From positions 89,260,296-89,324,295 of the forward strand of contig NC_079501.1 of assembly GCF_030052815.1 (NCBI RefSeq): 64,000 bases of DNA. The letters run 5' to 3'. The translations under genes and the position numbers were made by a program. The notes beneath the pieces are model-generated. The model had not been told where the DNA came from. It did no database searches and worked only from the letters and a program-made list of their open reading frames with translations. Below are positions 11,071 to 23,040 of the stretch, in pieces; within the stretch, counting starts at the first letter, position 1, and each line of letters opens with the position of its first letter. The DNA is from Hevea brasiliensis (taxonomy: Eukaryota; Streptophyta; Magnoliopsida; Malpighiales; Euphorbiaceae).

Positions 11071-13327
11071 CTCAAACTCTTGCTTGTCCCCAAGTAAAAT
11101 TTCATTAAAACTCATTTGGAAGGGAATAAAATCAGTCTTTGAAAACACAAAAATCACTAATCCAAATCACCAACTTACCTCTAGCCACCAACATTCCAAA
11201 TTCCCACCAGCAAAGCACAAAGAATGAAGCAATCACTCTCAACGATTACAGAATAGATAAGAATTAACCAGTCAACCCAAGCAACAAATACCAATAAGCT
11301 ACAAGAGTCAATTGTGCCTAAACAAACCTAAAAGAAATAGATAGCCAATGTGTTTCAAATAAATGATGAGTAATGTACGGAGGATTGTATTGCCAAACCC
11401 ATATGCAAGCACAAATTATCTAACTCCACTAATGTAACAAGTATTTTTCAAAGAATCATTAGGTCTTTTTAAGGGTTGTATTGGGGTCAAATGGGGTAAA
11501 ATTGTGGTTAACAAAGAAAGGGAATAAAGAAAACAAAATATGAGAATAATACTAATTATGAAACTCAAAGTGCATCCAATATTCTTTTTTTCTTCTCTTT
11601 TTTTTTTATTTCAATTTTTTAAATATTTCTTTTAATAATAATTTTTTTTAACTCAAGAGGAAAGAAATTCATAATAAATCTCAAGTGCTATTACAGTGAT
11701 TATATAAAGGGACTACTTTTTATACTCTTTTGATTTTGTACTTGTCCCTATTTCATGTCACACCCAAAATTACCTTTGGGATATTTTGGTGATTTTTTTT
11801 TGTGCACTTAATTGCTAAAATATTATTCTCATAAATGGGTGGTAGTGTTTAGGTTTATGGCTAGGTAAATGATTTGAGTTTCAAAGAAATTAGGAAATTA
11901 AGGTTCAAGGGGGTTTGCAATGGTTGAAATGAAATTAAGGTAGGTTAAGGCTAAATATGAGGTTTAAAATATGAAGGAATGCCTAAATCATATTCTTATC
12001 AAATGCAAGTTAAAAATTTCGCTTTGAAAGATCTAAGATGCTTGTTCTAGGAATGGTAAGACAACAATGACCATTTTCTTCCTCAGAGACTTATTTAGAC
12101 AATCAAGAACTCAAAATAACTAATCAGAATTTGCATACCTAGATGAATATATTAATTTTTAGCTATTAAGTAAGAGAAAAAAATAATGCTTAAGACTTTG
12201 TACCTAGCTGGAAACTTTCATTCCACTAACCATCTAGAGGCAAGTTAGATTGCTTGAATAAGCAACTTCTGAAATTGCAAAGACTGGTTTAAATCCATTT
12301 TTTTTAAATGAATAAATGAAATGCATGAATGTATGAATGTATAATGAACCTATATGCAACTAAGTGTGTATAACTAGGTATATGAAGCTATATGCAATGA
12401 ATATGTGTGAATATGTACAAGTATGAATTAATGAATGATTATGTAACTATATGCAAATGAAAAGGAAAAATAATTTTTGCAAAAAATTTACCCTTTCCCC
12501 CATACTCAGAATGGACATTGTCCTCAATGTCAAAAGAATGCAAGGAATGGGATAATTTGGCTATAAATTCAATGGGCTCACTCAAATAATGTGCAGGAAA
12601 TATATGGCTAATATGTGCATAAAGAATAGATAGGTAAGCCTAATGAACTTAAAAGAAAGTGGATAAGGGGTACCCTGTTTCATAAGTGGTAGCACAACTT
12701 GTGCTGAAAATAACACAAGTTGAGATAAGAATTGTTACCTCATTGAAGATGCAGCCAATTTAATTAAAGAAAATGTGGACAGCTGCTGTACTCATTGCAA
12801 AAGAAATAGGGGAATGGAATCCATGAAAGTAATTAAACTCAAAAAGTTGAAATAGGGAGGTTAAGCTAAAAAATATAACCATGAGATATCCATTTATCAA
12901 GTGAAATTTCAAAGTAGCATATAAAAAGCAAGTGAGCAAAGTATTAAATATTCAAAATAAAAAAGAAAAATGTACTTATAAGCAACTAAAAATACTGAAT
13001 AAGCAAATGTTTCAAATAAAAGAAAAGCAACACAAGAAAAATATTAACTAAACAGGTCGCTAAAAACACTAATTAATTAAGCAACTAAAATAAAAAACAT
13101 AAAATATGTAAACTGAAACTAAAAGCTGCTCAGTCACGAATGAAAACTCCTTTGCCCTTGCCATCTAGTGGAGGTGGTGGTGCTTTTGGTGGTTGCTGTG
13201 GAGAAATGATGCTCAGAATGAGTGCCTGGTTAATTTTTATCTGCTCTAGCTTAGCTCGCATGGCCTTCAACTCATCTTGCATTTCAGCACTCTTATCCAA
13301 ATAGATATCAGCTAAATCCCTTAATGC
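11071..13327 (-). other. Non-coding region between env-like ORF and 3' LTR
   Basis: About 2.2 kb with no coding support. It is homologous, in reverse orientation, to 44830-46865 of the second Athila-type element. Both contain the same motifs, including the polypyrimidine/poly-T stretches near 11585 and the GTGTGAATATGTAC-like repeats near 12300-12450. Conservation of a long 3' non-coding region is usual in Athila elements. Confidence 0.75.
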
Positions 13328-14720
13328 CTAAAAAGAGACATCTGTCATCTGGCGAAAGGAGTATATCTCATCACTGAGATTTTCCATGAATGTCAGGAGG
13401 GTTGCCATGGAAGGACCAGAAGCTGTTGATGAAGCAGGTTGTGCAGCTGGTGGAGCTTGATGTGGAGGTTGTGTAGAAGGCTGCTCAGCAGGTTGCTCAG
13501 ATGGTGTAGAGGAGCTAATTGCAGGAGGGGAACCTGGTGGTGTTGCTGCTGGTGCTGGAATCTCATAAAGCTGAGTAGTCTCATTTTTAACACATAATTT
13601 TTGGTTGGCCAAGTGAGGTCCATCCAAATATAGCAAGCCAGTTGTGATAGCAGCACACCTATGAATTTGAGGGTCAAAACCAAAATAGTGTGCAATGGAT
13701 GCGATCAAACCTTCAAACACAATCTTACCAGTACCCGTAGTAGCTTGGTGTAGCACATGGTGGCAAAAAAATAACCAGGTGAGACTTTTCTACCATTTTT
13801 GGCACACCACAAGAAAAATAGGTCATACCGAGACATGGTGCCAACACTAGCTCCTCTCCCTAAAATTGTGTTTGCAATTAACCTTTGAAGCAACTTTAAA
13901 GAGTGATTCTCAATTTTAGAGGCTTTACTGTGTCCAGGTTTGAAAATTCCTCCTAAAGGGGCAATTTCTTTCAAGAATTCATGGCCATTATATTCCTTTT
14001 TACTGGTAGGCATTCTAATCAAACCATCAGTGGGGAACCCGAATATATGATGAAAGTCATCCATTGACAGTACCCTATCTTGACCCATGCATCTAAAGTT
14101 CATTGTCAACTTATGATCCAATTCATATTTATGTTCATTTGTGGACAAGGAAGCCATGAATTCCTGCACTAAAATGGGGTAAACCGATTCCTACTTAAGA
14201 ACAAATCTCACCCAACCCAAAGCATCCAACAGAGTTTGCATTTCATCATATATATTCAGAGATTTAAGTGTAAACACATCCAAATACCGAGTCTGAACAA
14301 TTTCTCTACTTTCAATTCTTTTCTTAATTTTCTTCATTTCGGCAGTAGGCAACACCCATTGTTTGGCAGTAATTACAGATGAAGGAATAGAGGGGTTACC
14401 TGAAGACTTTCCTAAACACTTTACAGCTAATTTCGGGATTCCAATGCAAGCACCAGGTATAGCAGAAGCAGACGGCTTGGCTGGTTGAGGTTGGGTGGTG
14501 AGTTTAGGTTCCTTTCTTTTTGTGCCACCTGTGGTTTTGTGTGGCTTGATATTTTGGCTTTCTTCTTCTTCTGGTATGTAGCAAGAGTTGGGGAAGAAGC
14601 GACATCACCAGAATGGGCTACCGACACGTCAGTATCCATGGAGTGGGTGGGTGGAGGTTGTGGCATAGGGTGTGAGGAATGAGGAGGAGAGTTTTCGAAA
14701 GATAATGTTGAATCAGCCAT
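13328..14720 (-). pseudogene. Env-like ORF of the Athila element, broken
   Basis: The extra ORF downstream of integrase. The N-terminal piece (14427-14720) begins MADSTLSFENSPPHSSHPMP and is Ser/Pro/Thr-rich with a basic QKKKKAKISSHTK segment. The central piece (13705-14169) has the conserved core with FHHIFGFPTDG, LLQRLIANTILGRGASVG, and MSRYDLFFLWCAKNGRKVSPGY. The C-terminal piece (13328-13756) has a Pro/Ala/Gln-rich tail. Stops between the pieces (for example near 14195) interrupt it. This is the plant-transposon protein family found after pol in Athila elements and called env-like by position; I see no convincing signal peptide or transmembrane helix in these fragments, so an envelope function is not supported. 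Confidence 0.75.
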
Positions 14721-16095
14721 GGAGGAGAATAGGAATAGGGAATAAAAGAAAAGAAGTTAATAATGGAGAAGAAGAATGTGAAGAAGGAGGAGACGAAATA
14801 ATGGAAGAATGGCGGTCGTGGATGGTGGTGCGAAGAAGAAGGAAGTGGTGTTGGGGCTTGCGATTCGAAGAAGAAAAAGGAAGAGGAGTTTATGGGGATT
14901 ATGGGTTAATGGGATAGGGTTATGGGCCTTTGAACATGGGTTTGAGATTAAAATTGAAGGGCTTTGGATATGGGTTATGGGCTTTTAGGTATAAGTTTGG
15001 TGAAATGGGCTACGGGCTATGGGCTAGGGTTGATTAGTTAGTGGGTTTTGGGTTTTTTTTTTGAAATAAATATGGATTATTTGGCTTTTGGGTTTTTGGG
15101 CTAAAAAAAAATGTGTTTGTGGATTTTAAAATATAAAATGGGTTGGACTTTATTTTAATAAGTCTGGGTAAGGCCTTAAAATAAAAAGTGAGAGGGGCTT
15201 AGAAATCAGGTGGGCTAAAGGGTTTGGACGCAGGCCCATTCTGGTGAATTGGGTTGTCAACCTGCAAAACCCAATAAACAACACAAGTTAGAACATAAAC
15301 ATGCAAGTTGTGCCGAAAGTTATGCAACTTTCTGTCCAAAATTGCGCCCAGTGAACATAAGCTGCAACATAAGCCAAAATCGATTGTGTCGCAGGTTGTG
15401 GAACTTTCTGTCCAAATTTGACAAAGTTGCACAGTACTTGAAAATTGAAACAAATTAAATTTAAAGTGATCAGACCTTTATAACATGAGTTCTAATTGCT
15501 CAACCTGCTGTATTCATCAAACACTCATTAAAAATTTACAAAGCACCAATTCATACATTCACATTTAAATGATTTTCTTTTTAAACCAAGATGACAAAGT
15601 TTTAGAAAAACTTCCTCCTAAGATCAACAAAATGATCAAAACTAACCAGCAAATATTCAGCCATAGAAAGATGAAAAGTACAAAGGAACAAATTTAAAAC
15701 TAAAATTTAAAACTGAAATTTAAAATTAGAACTAAAACAGAATGACAAATGTTTATTTGCTTGCAATGAATTGTATTCCATCTGCACAAGAAAATCAGAA
15801 TAATGTCAAACTCTGAATAAAGAGTATAGGAAAACTTAAAACAAATATATGAAAGAAATAAAGAATCAAAGAAAAATTGTAGGTTATGCCCAGAAATGCT
15901 AAGTTTAGGTCTTAAGCTTGACCTTACTCAACCAAAGTTTCATGGAGAATGAGAGAGATAGCAGGTTGCTATCTTCTCAATTGGCTCACCAACTGAGTAA
16001 TGCCTCAACCTTTGCCAATTTACTTTGAAATTAACAGATTTTTCACCAAAAATTTCCACAGCACCATGAGGGAAAACTTTCAAAACTTTAAATCG
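14721..16095 (-). other. Non-coding region between integrase and env-like ORF
   Basis: No coding support. Around 15280-15440 it holds diverged repeats of the ACAACCTGCGACACAA-like motif also found in the LTRs. The corresponding part of the second element (44020-44242) has three clear 74-bp units. The purine-rich stretch at 14730-14890 lies just upstream of the env-like start. Confidence 0.65.
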
Positions 16096-17337
16096 TCATG
16101 ACCACCTTGATTTTAGTTTTCCAGGAAAAAATTTTAACCTTGAATTGAATAAGAGCACCAAATCTCCTTCTTTAAAGTCTTTTTTCTTTATATGCTTATC
16201 ATGCCATTTTTTTGTTCTTTTTTTATAGATCCTAGCATTTTCATAAGCATCAAGTCTCAATTCTTCTAACTCATCAAGTTGTAACAACCTTTTCTATCCA
16301 GTAGCTTGTAAATCAAAATTGATTGCTCTTATGTCCCAATAAGCTTTATGTTCTAACTTTACGGGCAAATGGCATGATTTCCCAAAAACTAACCTACAAG
16401 GTTTAGTTCCTATGGGAGTTTTAAAGGTTGTTCTATATGCCCAAAGAGTGTCATCTAACTTAAGGGACCAATCTTTTCTAGACTTGCAAATAGTTTTCTC
16501 TAAGATTTGCTTAAGTTATCTATTTGTGATTTCTACTTGGCCATTTGTTTGAGGGTGATATGGTGTGGCAATCCTATGCTTTACCCCATACTTTCTCATC
16601 AAATTTTCAAATTGGTGATTGCAAAAATGGCTACCACCATCATTGATTATGGCACATAGAGCACCAAATCTAGTCAAAACAAATTTTTTCAGAAATTTCA
16701 CTATAACTTTTACATCATTGGTAGGTGTAGCAATAGCTTCTGTCCATTTAGACACATAGTCCACCCCTACCAAGATGTATTTATTTCCATATGAGGATGA
16801 AAATGGCCCCATGAAATCAATTCCCCACACATCAAATAATTTAACTTCTAATATGGATTGTTGGGGCATCTCATCTCTCTTTGAAATATTGCCTACCCTT
16901 TGACACCTATCACACTTTCTTATAAAATCTCACACATGTTTAAACATATTAGGCCAATAGAAACCTGATATTAAGACCTTTTCAATAGTTTTTGAAACAC
17001 TATAATGACCACCATACTCAGAGGAATGGCAATGGTAAATAACATCATTTATTTCTTCCTCTGGTATACATCTCCTAATTATTCCATCATTAGATCTCCT
17101 AAACAAAAGAGGCTCTTCCCAAGAATAAAATTTAACATCATGCAAGAATCTTTTCTTTTGCTGCCAAGATAGATCAGGTGGCAAGACACCACAAGACAAA
17201 TAATTCACAATATCAGCAAACCATAGAAGTGCAGATTTCAACACATACAGTTGCTCATTCATAAAAAGCTCATCAATTGGCATAATATCATCATCTTTAT
17301 TTTCAGTTTTTATCCTAGAAAGATGATCAACCACCAC
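16096..17337 (-). pseudogene. Integrase of the Athila element
   Basis: Three open pieces. 16930-17337 is the end of RNase H plus the zinc-binding region (YHCHSSEYGGHYSVSKTIEK, FYWPNMFKHV), with the CDRC cysteines just after a stop. 16516-16869 is the DDE catalytic core: WGIDFMGPF (first D), [10 protein letters not shown] (second D) and [10 protein letters not shown] (E), so all three acidic residues are present. 16096-16287 is the C-terminal domain ([35 protein letters not shown]). At least two stops interrupt it. Order and motifs make the identity secure. Confidence 0.9.
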
Positions 17338-18754
17338 ATTTTCAACACATTTTTTTATCTCTTATTTTTAAATCAAATTCTTGAAGTAACAAAATCTATC
17401 TAATCAACTTAGATTTAGCTTCTTTCTTGCTCATTAAATATCTTATTGCTGTATGATCAGTGAAAACAATTACCTTTGAGTTAACCAAATAAGAACGAAA
17501 CTTATTGAGTGCAAATACTATCGCAAGGAACTCCTTTTAAGTTGTAGCATAATTAACTTGAGCCTTATCAAGGGTTCAGCTTGCATAGTAAATGGCATAA
17601 GGTTTTCTATTTTTACGCTGGCCAAGGACAGCTCCAACAGCAAACTTGCTTGCATCACACATGATTTCGATTGGCAAATTCCAATCTGGTGGTTGCATGA
17701 TGGGAGTTATTGTTAATGCCATCTTTAACCTACAAAAAGCATCCATACAATCCTGATTAAAATCAAATTTAATATCATGATTCAAAAGATTTGTTAAGGG
17801 TTTAGCAATTTTAGAAAAATCCTGTATAAATCGCTAGTAAAATCCAGCATGTCCAAGAAAACTCCGCACTCCTTTGACAGTGGTTGGAGGGGGCATTTTT
17901 TCAATAATTTCTATCTTGGCTCTATCAACTTCTATTCCCCTGTTTGAGATCAAATGCCCTAAAACGATCCCCTCTTGGACCATAAAGTGGCATTTCTCCC
18001 AGTTCAGCACTAGATCATTGTCAGCACACCTCTGCAAAATTTTAGACAAATTAGTCAAGTATGAATCAAAATTAGTGCCATATACTGAAAAGTCATCCAT
18101 GAAAACCTCCATAATTTCTTCAATAAAATCAGAAAAAATGGCCATCATGCACCTTTGAAAGGTGGTAGGTGCATTACACAATCCAAATGGCATCCTTCGA
18201 TAGGCAAAGGTGCCATAAGGACATGTAAAAGTAGTTTTCTCTTGGTCTTTTGGATGTATTGGAATTTGAAAAAATCTTGAGTATCCATCCAAATAACAAA
18301 AATAAGAATGCTTGGCTAATCTTTCTAACATTTGATCTATGAAAGGGAGGGGAAAATGGTCTTTTCTTGTAGAATTGTTCAATTTCCTATAGTCTATTCC
18401 CATTCTCCAACCTGTAACAGTTCTAGTTGGTATCAATTCATTATTTTCATTTTGAACAACCGTCACTCCACCCTTTTTTGGTATAACATGCACAGGACTT
18501 ACCCACTCACTGTCAGAAATAGGGTAAATCATTCCAGCAGCTAGTAATTTTAGGATTTCCTTTTTCACAACATCCTTCATTGTAGGATTCAATCTTCTTT
18601 GGTGTTCAATAGAAGGTCTACTATTTGGCTCTGAGAAAATCCTATGCATACAAACTATTGGACTAATTCCCTTTATATCATCAATTGTATAGCCCAAAAC
18701 TCTCCTATATTCTCTCAAAACTCTCAACAATTTGTCAATCTCAATATCGATCAA
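17338..18754 (-). pseudogene. Reverse transcriptase and RNase H of the Athila element
   Basis: RT is open over 306 codons at 17834-18754, with [70 protein letters not shown] and the catalytic FMDDFSVYG. RNase H follows in broken form: CDASKFAVGAVLGQ at 17576-17785, then [16 protein letters not shown] in the 17340-17575 stretch beyond a stop. These would copy element RNA into DNA. RT itself looks intact; premature stops lie at its end (about 17834) and inside RNase H. Confidence 0.92.
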
Positions 18755-19021
18755 AGATGCATTAATTATAATAGGATATGTTTCATTGGGTCCAAAAAAA
18801 GTATACCTGAGGTTTGAAGGAAGAGGTTTAAGATCTATCTTTGGGGCATCCTCTACCTTTAATTATGGTGGTTTAATCTTCAAAGTTTGCACTTCTTCAA
18901 GCTAAAAAATTGTAGCTTCAGAATGTGGTGGAGAGCTCTCCAAGTGTTGTGCAAAAGCAGCTATATGAGGATTATTGTCATCAATGCTCCCACCGTGGAC
19001 TAGGCAATTTTCAAGAGGGTC

Positions 19022-19672
19022 TTATGGATAGCTTCTTCTGAAATGCTCTTGAACAATCTCATCAATGATGTCTACCAGCAAATAAGACTCAACTTCTTCA
19101 TGTTTTCTTTTCATGGCTGGATTGATGTTGAATATCATTTGATCATCTCCCACTCTAAGTGTCAATTTCTCACCATTTACATCAATTAAAGCACCAGATG
19201 TTGCCACAAATGATCTTCCCAACAAGATAGGAATTTTTGTGTCTTCTTCCATATCTAAAATGACAAAATCCACCGGTATGTAGAATTTCCCAACCTTGAT
19301 AGGCACATTTTCTAGAATGCCTTATGTATACTTAATTGCACGGTCAGCCAATGAAAGATACATGTTGGTGGGCTTTAACTCTCCCATATTCAACTTCTCA
19401 TATATTGAAAGTGGCATTAGGCTGACGCTAACTCCAAGGTCACATAAGGCATTTGCCACACAGTTATCAACTATATGACAAGGAATGGAAAACACACCCG
19501 GATCTTTGAGTTTGGGAGATATCTTATTCTGAATTATAGCACTGCATTGCTCTCCCAAGTTAATGGTATCATAATCCTCTATCCTTCTCTTGTTGGTAAG
19601 AATCTCCTTCACAAACTTGGCATAACTTGGCATTTGGGATAGTGTCTCAGTGAATGACACATTGATATACAA
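19022..19672 (-). pseudogene. Protease region of the Athila element
   Basis: Two open pieces separated by one stop near 19322. The first has LSQMPSYAKFVKEILTNKRR and the active-site segment NALCDLGVSVSLMPLSIYEK. The second has VKVGKFYIPVDFVILDMEED-like sequence (GKFYIPVDFVILDMEEDTKI) and ILLGRSFVATSGALIDV. DLG instead of DSG/DTG at the active site is usual for Athila proteases. The second element keeps the same region nearly open (42159-42632). Confidence 0.87.
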
Positions 19673-19832
19673 CTTCTTTAGTACTTCAAGGAATTTGCCA
19701 AATTATTTGTCTAGTTTATGCTTGATGAATCTTTGAGGGTAGGGAAGGGTGGGCTTATAAGGTTCAGGTGGGATGTATGGTTTCTCTCCCTCATCTTGCT
19801 CACTTTTGCTTTCTTCTTTTTTTTTTATTTTT

Positions 19833-21406
19833 CTAGATCTCAACTGGTTTTTCTTCTTTTATGCTAACTTTTTCTTCTCTCTTGTTTTCACTTTCTTGCC
19901 CAATTGTCTTACCACTTCTCAATGTCACACCCTTACATTGTTCATGAGGGTTCTGTGGTTGGCTAGGTAGTTTGCCAGAGGATTTACTTCCTAATGAGCT
20001 TGCTTGTTGAGCCAATTAAGTCTCCAACATACGGTTGTGGGCTTGTAATTGATCCATGGTTTGTCTCATGTATTGCATTTCTTCCTCCGATTTGCTATTT
20101 ATCTTGCTTTGTTCAGCAAAAAATTTCTCCATCATGGTTTCCAAGGTTAGCTTTGGTTCATGAGGTGGAAGGGGTTGTTGTGCTCTTGGTTGATATTCAA
20201 GTTGTGGCTGCCTTGTGGGCTGAAATTAAGGTTGAAACTGAAGCCTATTCTACTGCATATACTGTTGGTTATGAGCATAGTTTGAGCTTTGACCTTGTTG
20301 AGCAAAAGTTGCTTGTGGTCTCCATGTTGAGTTGTTCACATTAGAGTAAGAATTTCCCATAGGTTTTTGTTCATAACCTCCTGCATAAGTAGCTTGTTCT
20401 TGCATGTAATCACCACCATAAGAAGAGTAATCAACTCCACAACTTTGGGTTCCATCGGTGTAGGCAACTTGTTACATAGTTGTAGGAGTTGAGACTGTTG
20501 CCTTTGTGCAAAAATCACTAAGTAGCTGAGTCAACTGATCAAATCTTGCATTCATGTAGCTAACTGAGTTAAGTTCATAGATCCCAACCTTCTTTGGCTC
20601 ACTTGTCATTCTCATGAAATCTCCTCCTGCTTGTGAATCAATTGTTTTCTTATGGCTGGAGTAACTCTGGTGTAGAAATTCTGAACAATCATCCATTTGG
20701 GTATTTCATGATGAGGACACTGCTTTTCAAGCTCCTTAAATCTCATCCAAGATTCATATAAAGTTTCATCATCCCTTAGTTCTACCATCAAATTCCTTAA
20801 ATGAGTGGTCTTCCCAGGTGGGAAAAACTGAGATAGAAAAGCTTGAGATAACTGCTCCCAAGTAGCTATAGTAGCTTGTGGAAATGAGTCATACCACTCT
20901 AATGCTGAATTTCGAAAAGAGAATGGGAATAAGGTCAACCGAATCACTTCATTTGAAACTCCTGGTTGTCTTTGTGTGCCACATATCATCAAAAATTTCT
21001 TCAAATGAGAATGGGGATTCTCAAGTGGACTACCTCCAAATTGTGAATTTTGAACCATCTGAATGAGACTAGTCTTTAACTCAAATTGATTAGCTCCAAT
21101 GATAGGTCTATTATCTCTCACATTTGCACATCTAGGAAAAGCATAATCTAACATAGATCTTCTCTAAGGATCATTTTGGTTAACAACTTCATTCTGCCTG
21201 TTTTGCTCATTTTCTCCATTATTTCCATCGATAGCTCTATTTTGATTCTCCATATTTTCAATTTTCTCCTCTTGCCCAAACCTTTGTTGTTCTTCTTTTT
21301 CTGTTTCCTTTCTCCTCTTAGATTCCTTTTTGTTGGCTCGACATAATTTTTCAATTTTAAGGTTAAAAAACAATTGAGTATCACTTGTACTTTTCGATCG
21401 TCTCAT
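19833..21406 (-). pseudogene. Gag of the Athila element
   Basis: Gag starts at the Met at 21406 (MRRSKSTSDTQ), preceded by a leader of about 110 bp after the primer site. Its basic, Glu/Gln-rich N-terminus (to 21164) runs into a TAG stop where the second element has CAG (NDPQRRS), so one C-to-T change broke it. The core at 20612-21154 is clear: LDYAFPRCANV, FGGSPLENPHSHLKKFLMIC, LFPFSFRNSALEWYDSFP and ETLYESWMRFKELEKQCPHHE. Frameshifts follow near 20640 and 20500. The C-terminal linker (19833-20015) carries NPHEQCKGVTLRSGK. Confidence 0.88.
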
Positions 21407-21513
21407 AAACAAGAAAAGTACCTGAAAAACACAAGTGACAGCAGTGAAAATAAAAGAAAATAAAAATTCTAATAAGTTTAAAACAATTAAAATCCAACTT
21501 AAAAACAAGTAAT

Positions 21514-21531
21514 TCCCCGGTAACGGCGCCA
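21514..21531 (-). other. Primer binding site, tRNA-Asp
   Basis: On the minus strand TGGCGCCGTTACCGGGGA, complementary to the 3' end of plant tRNA-Asp with perhaps one mismatch. It lies 6 bp inside the LTR end at 21538. This primer choice is typical of Athila elements. Confidence 0.92.
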
Positions 21532-21537
21532 AAAACT

Positions 21538-23040
21538 TGGTGTTGCTGTGAAATAGCTTTCGCAAGTGCATGGGTCACAGTAGTATAGTTTTAAAAATAT
21601 CGTTCCCACAGGAAATTATACTTAAATTGAAAATAAATGAATAAGCTAATTAGAATGCTGAAATTTAAAGATATTGGTAATGAAATTTAAAATTAAAATT
21701 GGTATTTGAGGAAATTTTAAGCCAAATCAAACAATTAATTAAACTAATTAAACTAAATGACTAAAATTCAAATTGAAATCACTAATTATCAAATTGGGAG
21801 GAATTAAATCTAACTTCAATAAAAATTAAAGTGATTCTAGAGATAGGATTTTCAATATTGTTTGTATGTGGTTTATCTCCAATTTAGCCAAACACATGAA
21901 AATTGCAATTTTGAGTGAAATTAATTCTTAGTTCTTTGAAACCTTTTTCAAGCATTTCAAAGTTGGTATTCATCAAATCAAATCATGTTTTCACGGTATT
22001 TCAAACCTGACAAAAATCCAATTAAAGCTCTAATTGATTTTAAAAGTCCCCTTAATCCTCTTAGCTTATCTCTAACACCAAGAAAACTAAGTTTATTACG
22101 AGATTATCTATCCCAAACATTCACTTTTCAGTCCACCTATTAAGGATTAAAACTTAACTTAATGAGGCCCCTTTCATCAAGCAAGACAACAAGCTCACAA
22201 GCAATAAATCAAAATGCAGCAAATCTCATTTAAATGACTAAATCATTTCAAAAACCACAATACAAAGTAATATTTACAGACCCATCTCTAGAATCTCAAA
22301 GATTTACTCACAAATCATGATTTCAAGACAAACCCAAGTATAAAAATAGGGAAGAAATGAAAATCTAAGCTAAGGGAAAGAAAAACTCAGTGAAAATGGT
22401 GAAAAATCTACTGCTGGAACATTGCAGAAGATGTCCTCTTGGCTGCTGCAACAATGATCCAAGGTGCTTCTCTCTCTCCTTCTCTCTTCTAGCAAGAATC
22501 CTTTTGTTCTTTTTTTTTTACTTGTAGAAAGAAAGAGAAAAAGGTGTTTATATATGGTTAAGAGGTTTGCCCTAGAATAGGTTAAAAGACAGAAGATTCT
22601 GAAGAAAATGATGTATTAAATCAGAGGAGCGAAAGTGCCTTGTCAGCAGTTTTCATTAAAATGTCACAAGTTGAATCGGTTGTGTTGTGCTTTGTGTTGC
22701 AAGTTGTAACTTTCTGCCTGAGAAAAACTTCATATCTGACAACGACACAACCTATAACACAAGCTGTGTTATAGGTTGTGCAACTTTCTGTTTCTTTAAA
22801 ACTCAACTTCAAAATTTTCTAATTCAATTCTAATTTTCTCCAAATGGTTGCTCTGATCAAAATACATCAAAATTCTTCAAATTTAACCTACAAAATAAAT
22901 AAATTCTAAAAATTAAACTAAGAAGTGTGAAAAGGCAAAATTAACTAAATATATGCTAATATCTACAGTAATAGCTATAAATAAGAGTAAATTATGTGCA
23001 AAAAATTATACATAAATGATGATATAAAATGCATGCATCA
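21538..23040 (-). repeat. 5' LTR of the Athila element
   Basis: The LTR is 1,503 bp with TG...CA ends (plus strand TGGTGTTGCTG ... GCATGCATCA). The inner boundary was set by comparison with the second element, whose LTR ends are fixed by its target duplication. The right flank begins ACTTC. It contains a perfect 15-bp-arm inverted repeat at 22747-22779. Confidence 0.9.
22747..22779. repeat. LTR inverted repeat (hairpin), copy 2
   Basis: Perfect arms ACAACCTATAACACA and TGTGTTATAGGTTGT around the loop AGC. Compared with copy 1, two base pairs have changed on both arms (G-C to A-T), so pairing is preserved. Confidence 0.9.

Larger units (their letters stand above)
9558..23040 (-). mobile_element. 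Athila-type Ty3/gypsy retrotransposon
   Basis: About 13.5 kb on the minus strand, bounded by related LTRs of about 1.5 kb (21538-23040 and 9558-11058). Order in element direction: 5' LTR, tRNA-Asp primer site, gag, protease, RT, RNase H, integrase, long non-coding stretch, env-like ORF, non-coding stretch, polypurine tract, 3' LTR. The tRNA-Asp primer site, the protease motif DLGVS and an extra ORF after integrase are hallmarks of Athila. Stops and frameshifts occur in every ORF, so it is not autonomous. The right flank starts ACTTC; that 5-mer does not sit at the left edge, where the LTR looks rearranged. Confidence 0.92.

Noticed and set aside
21514..21531. Fragment of a tRNA-Asp gene
   Set aside because: Only the 3' 18 bases match and they sit next to an LTR, as a primer binding site should.
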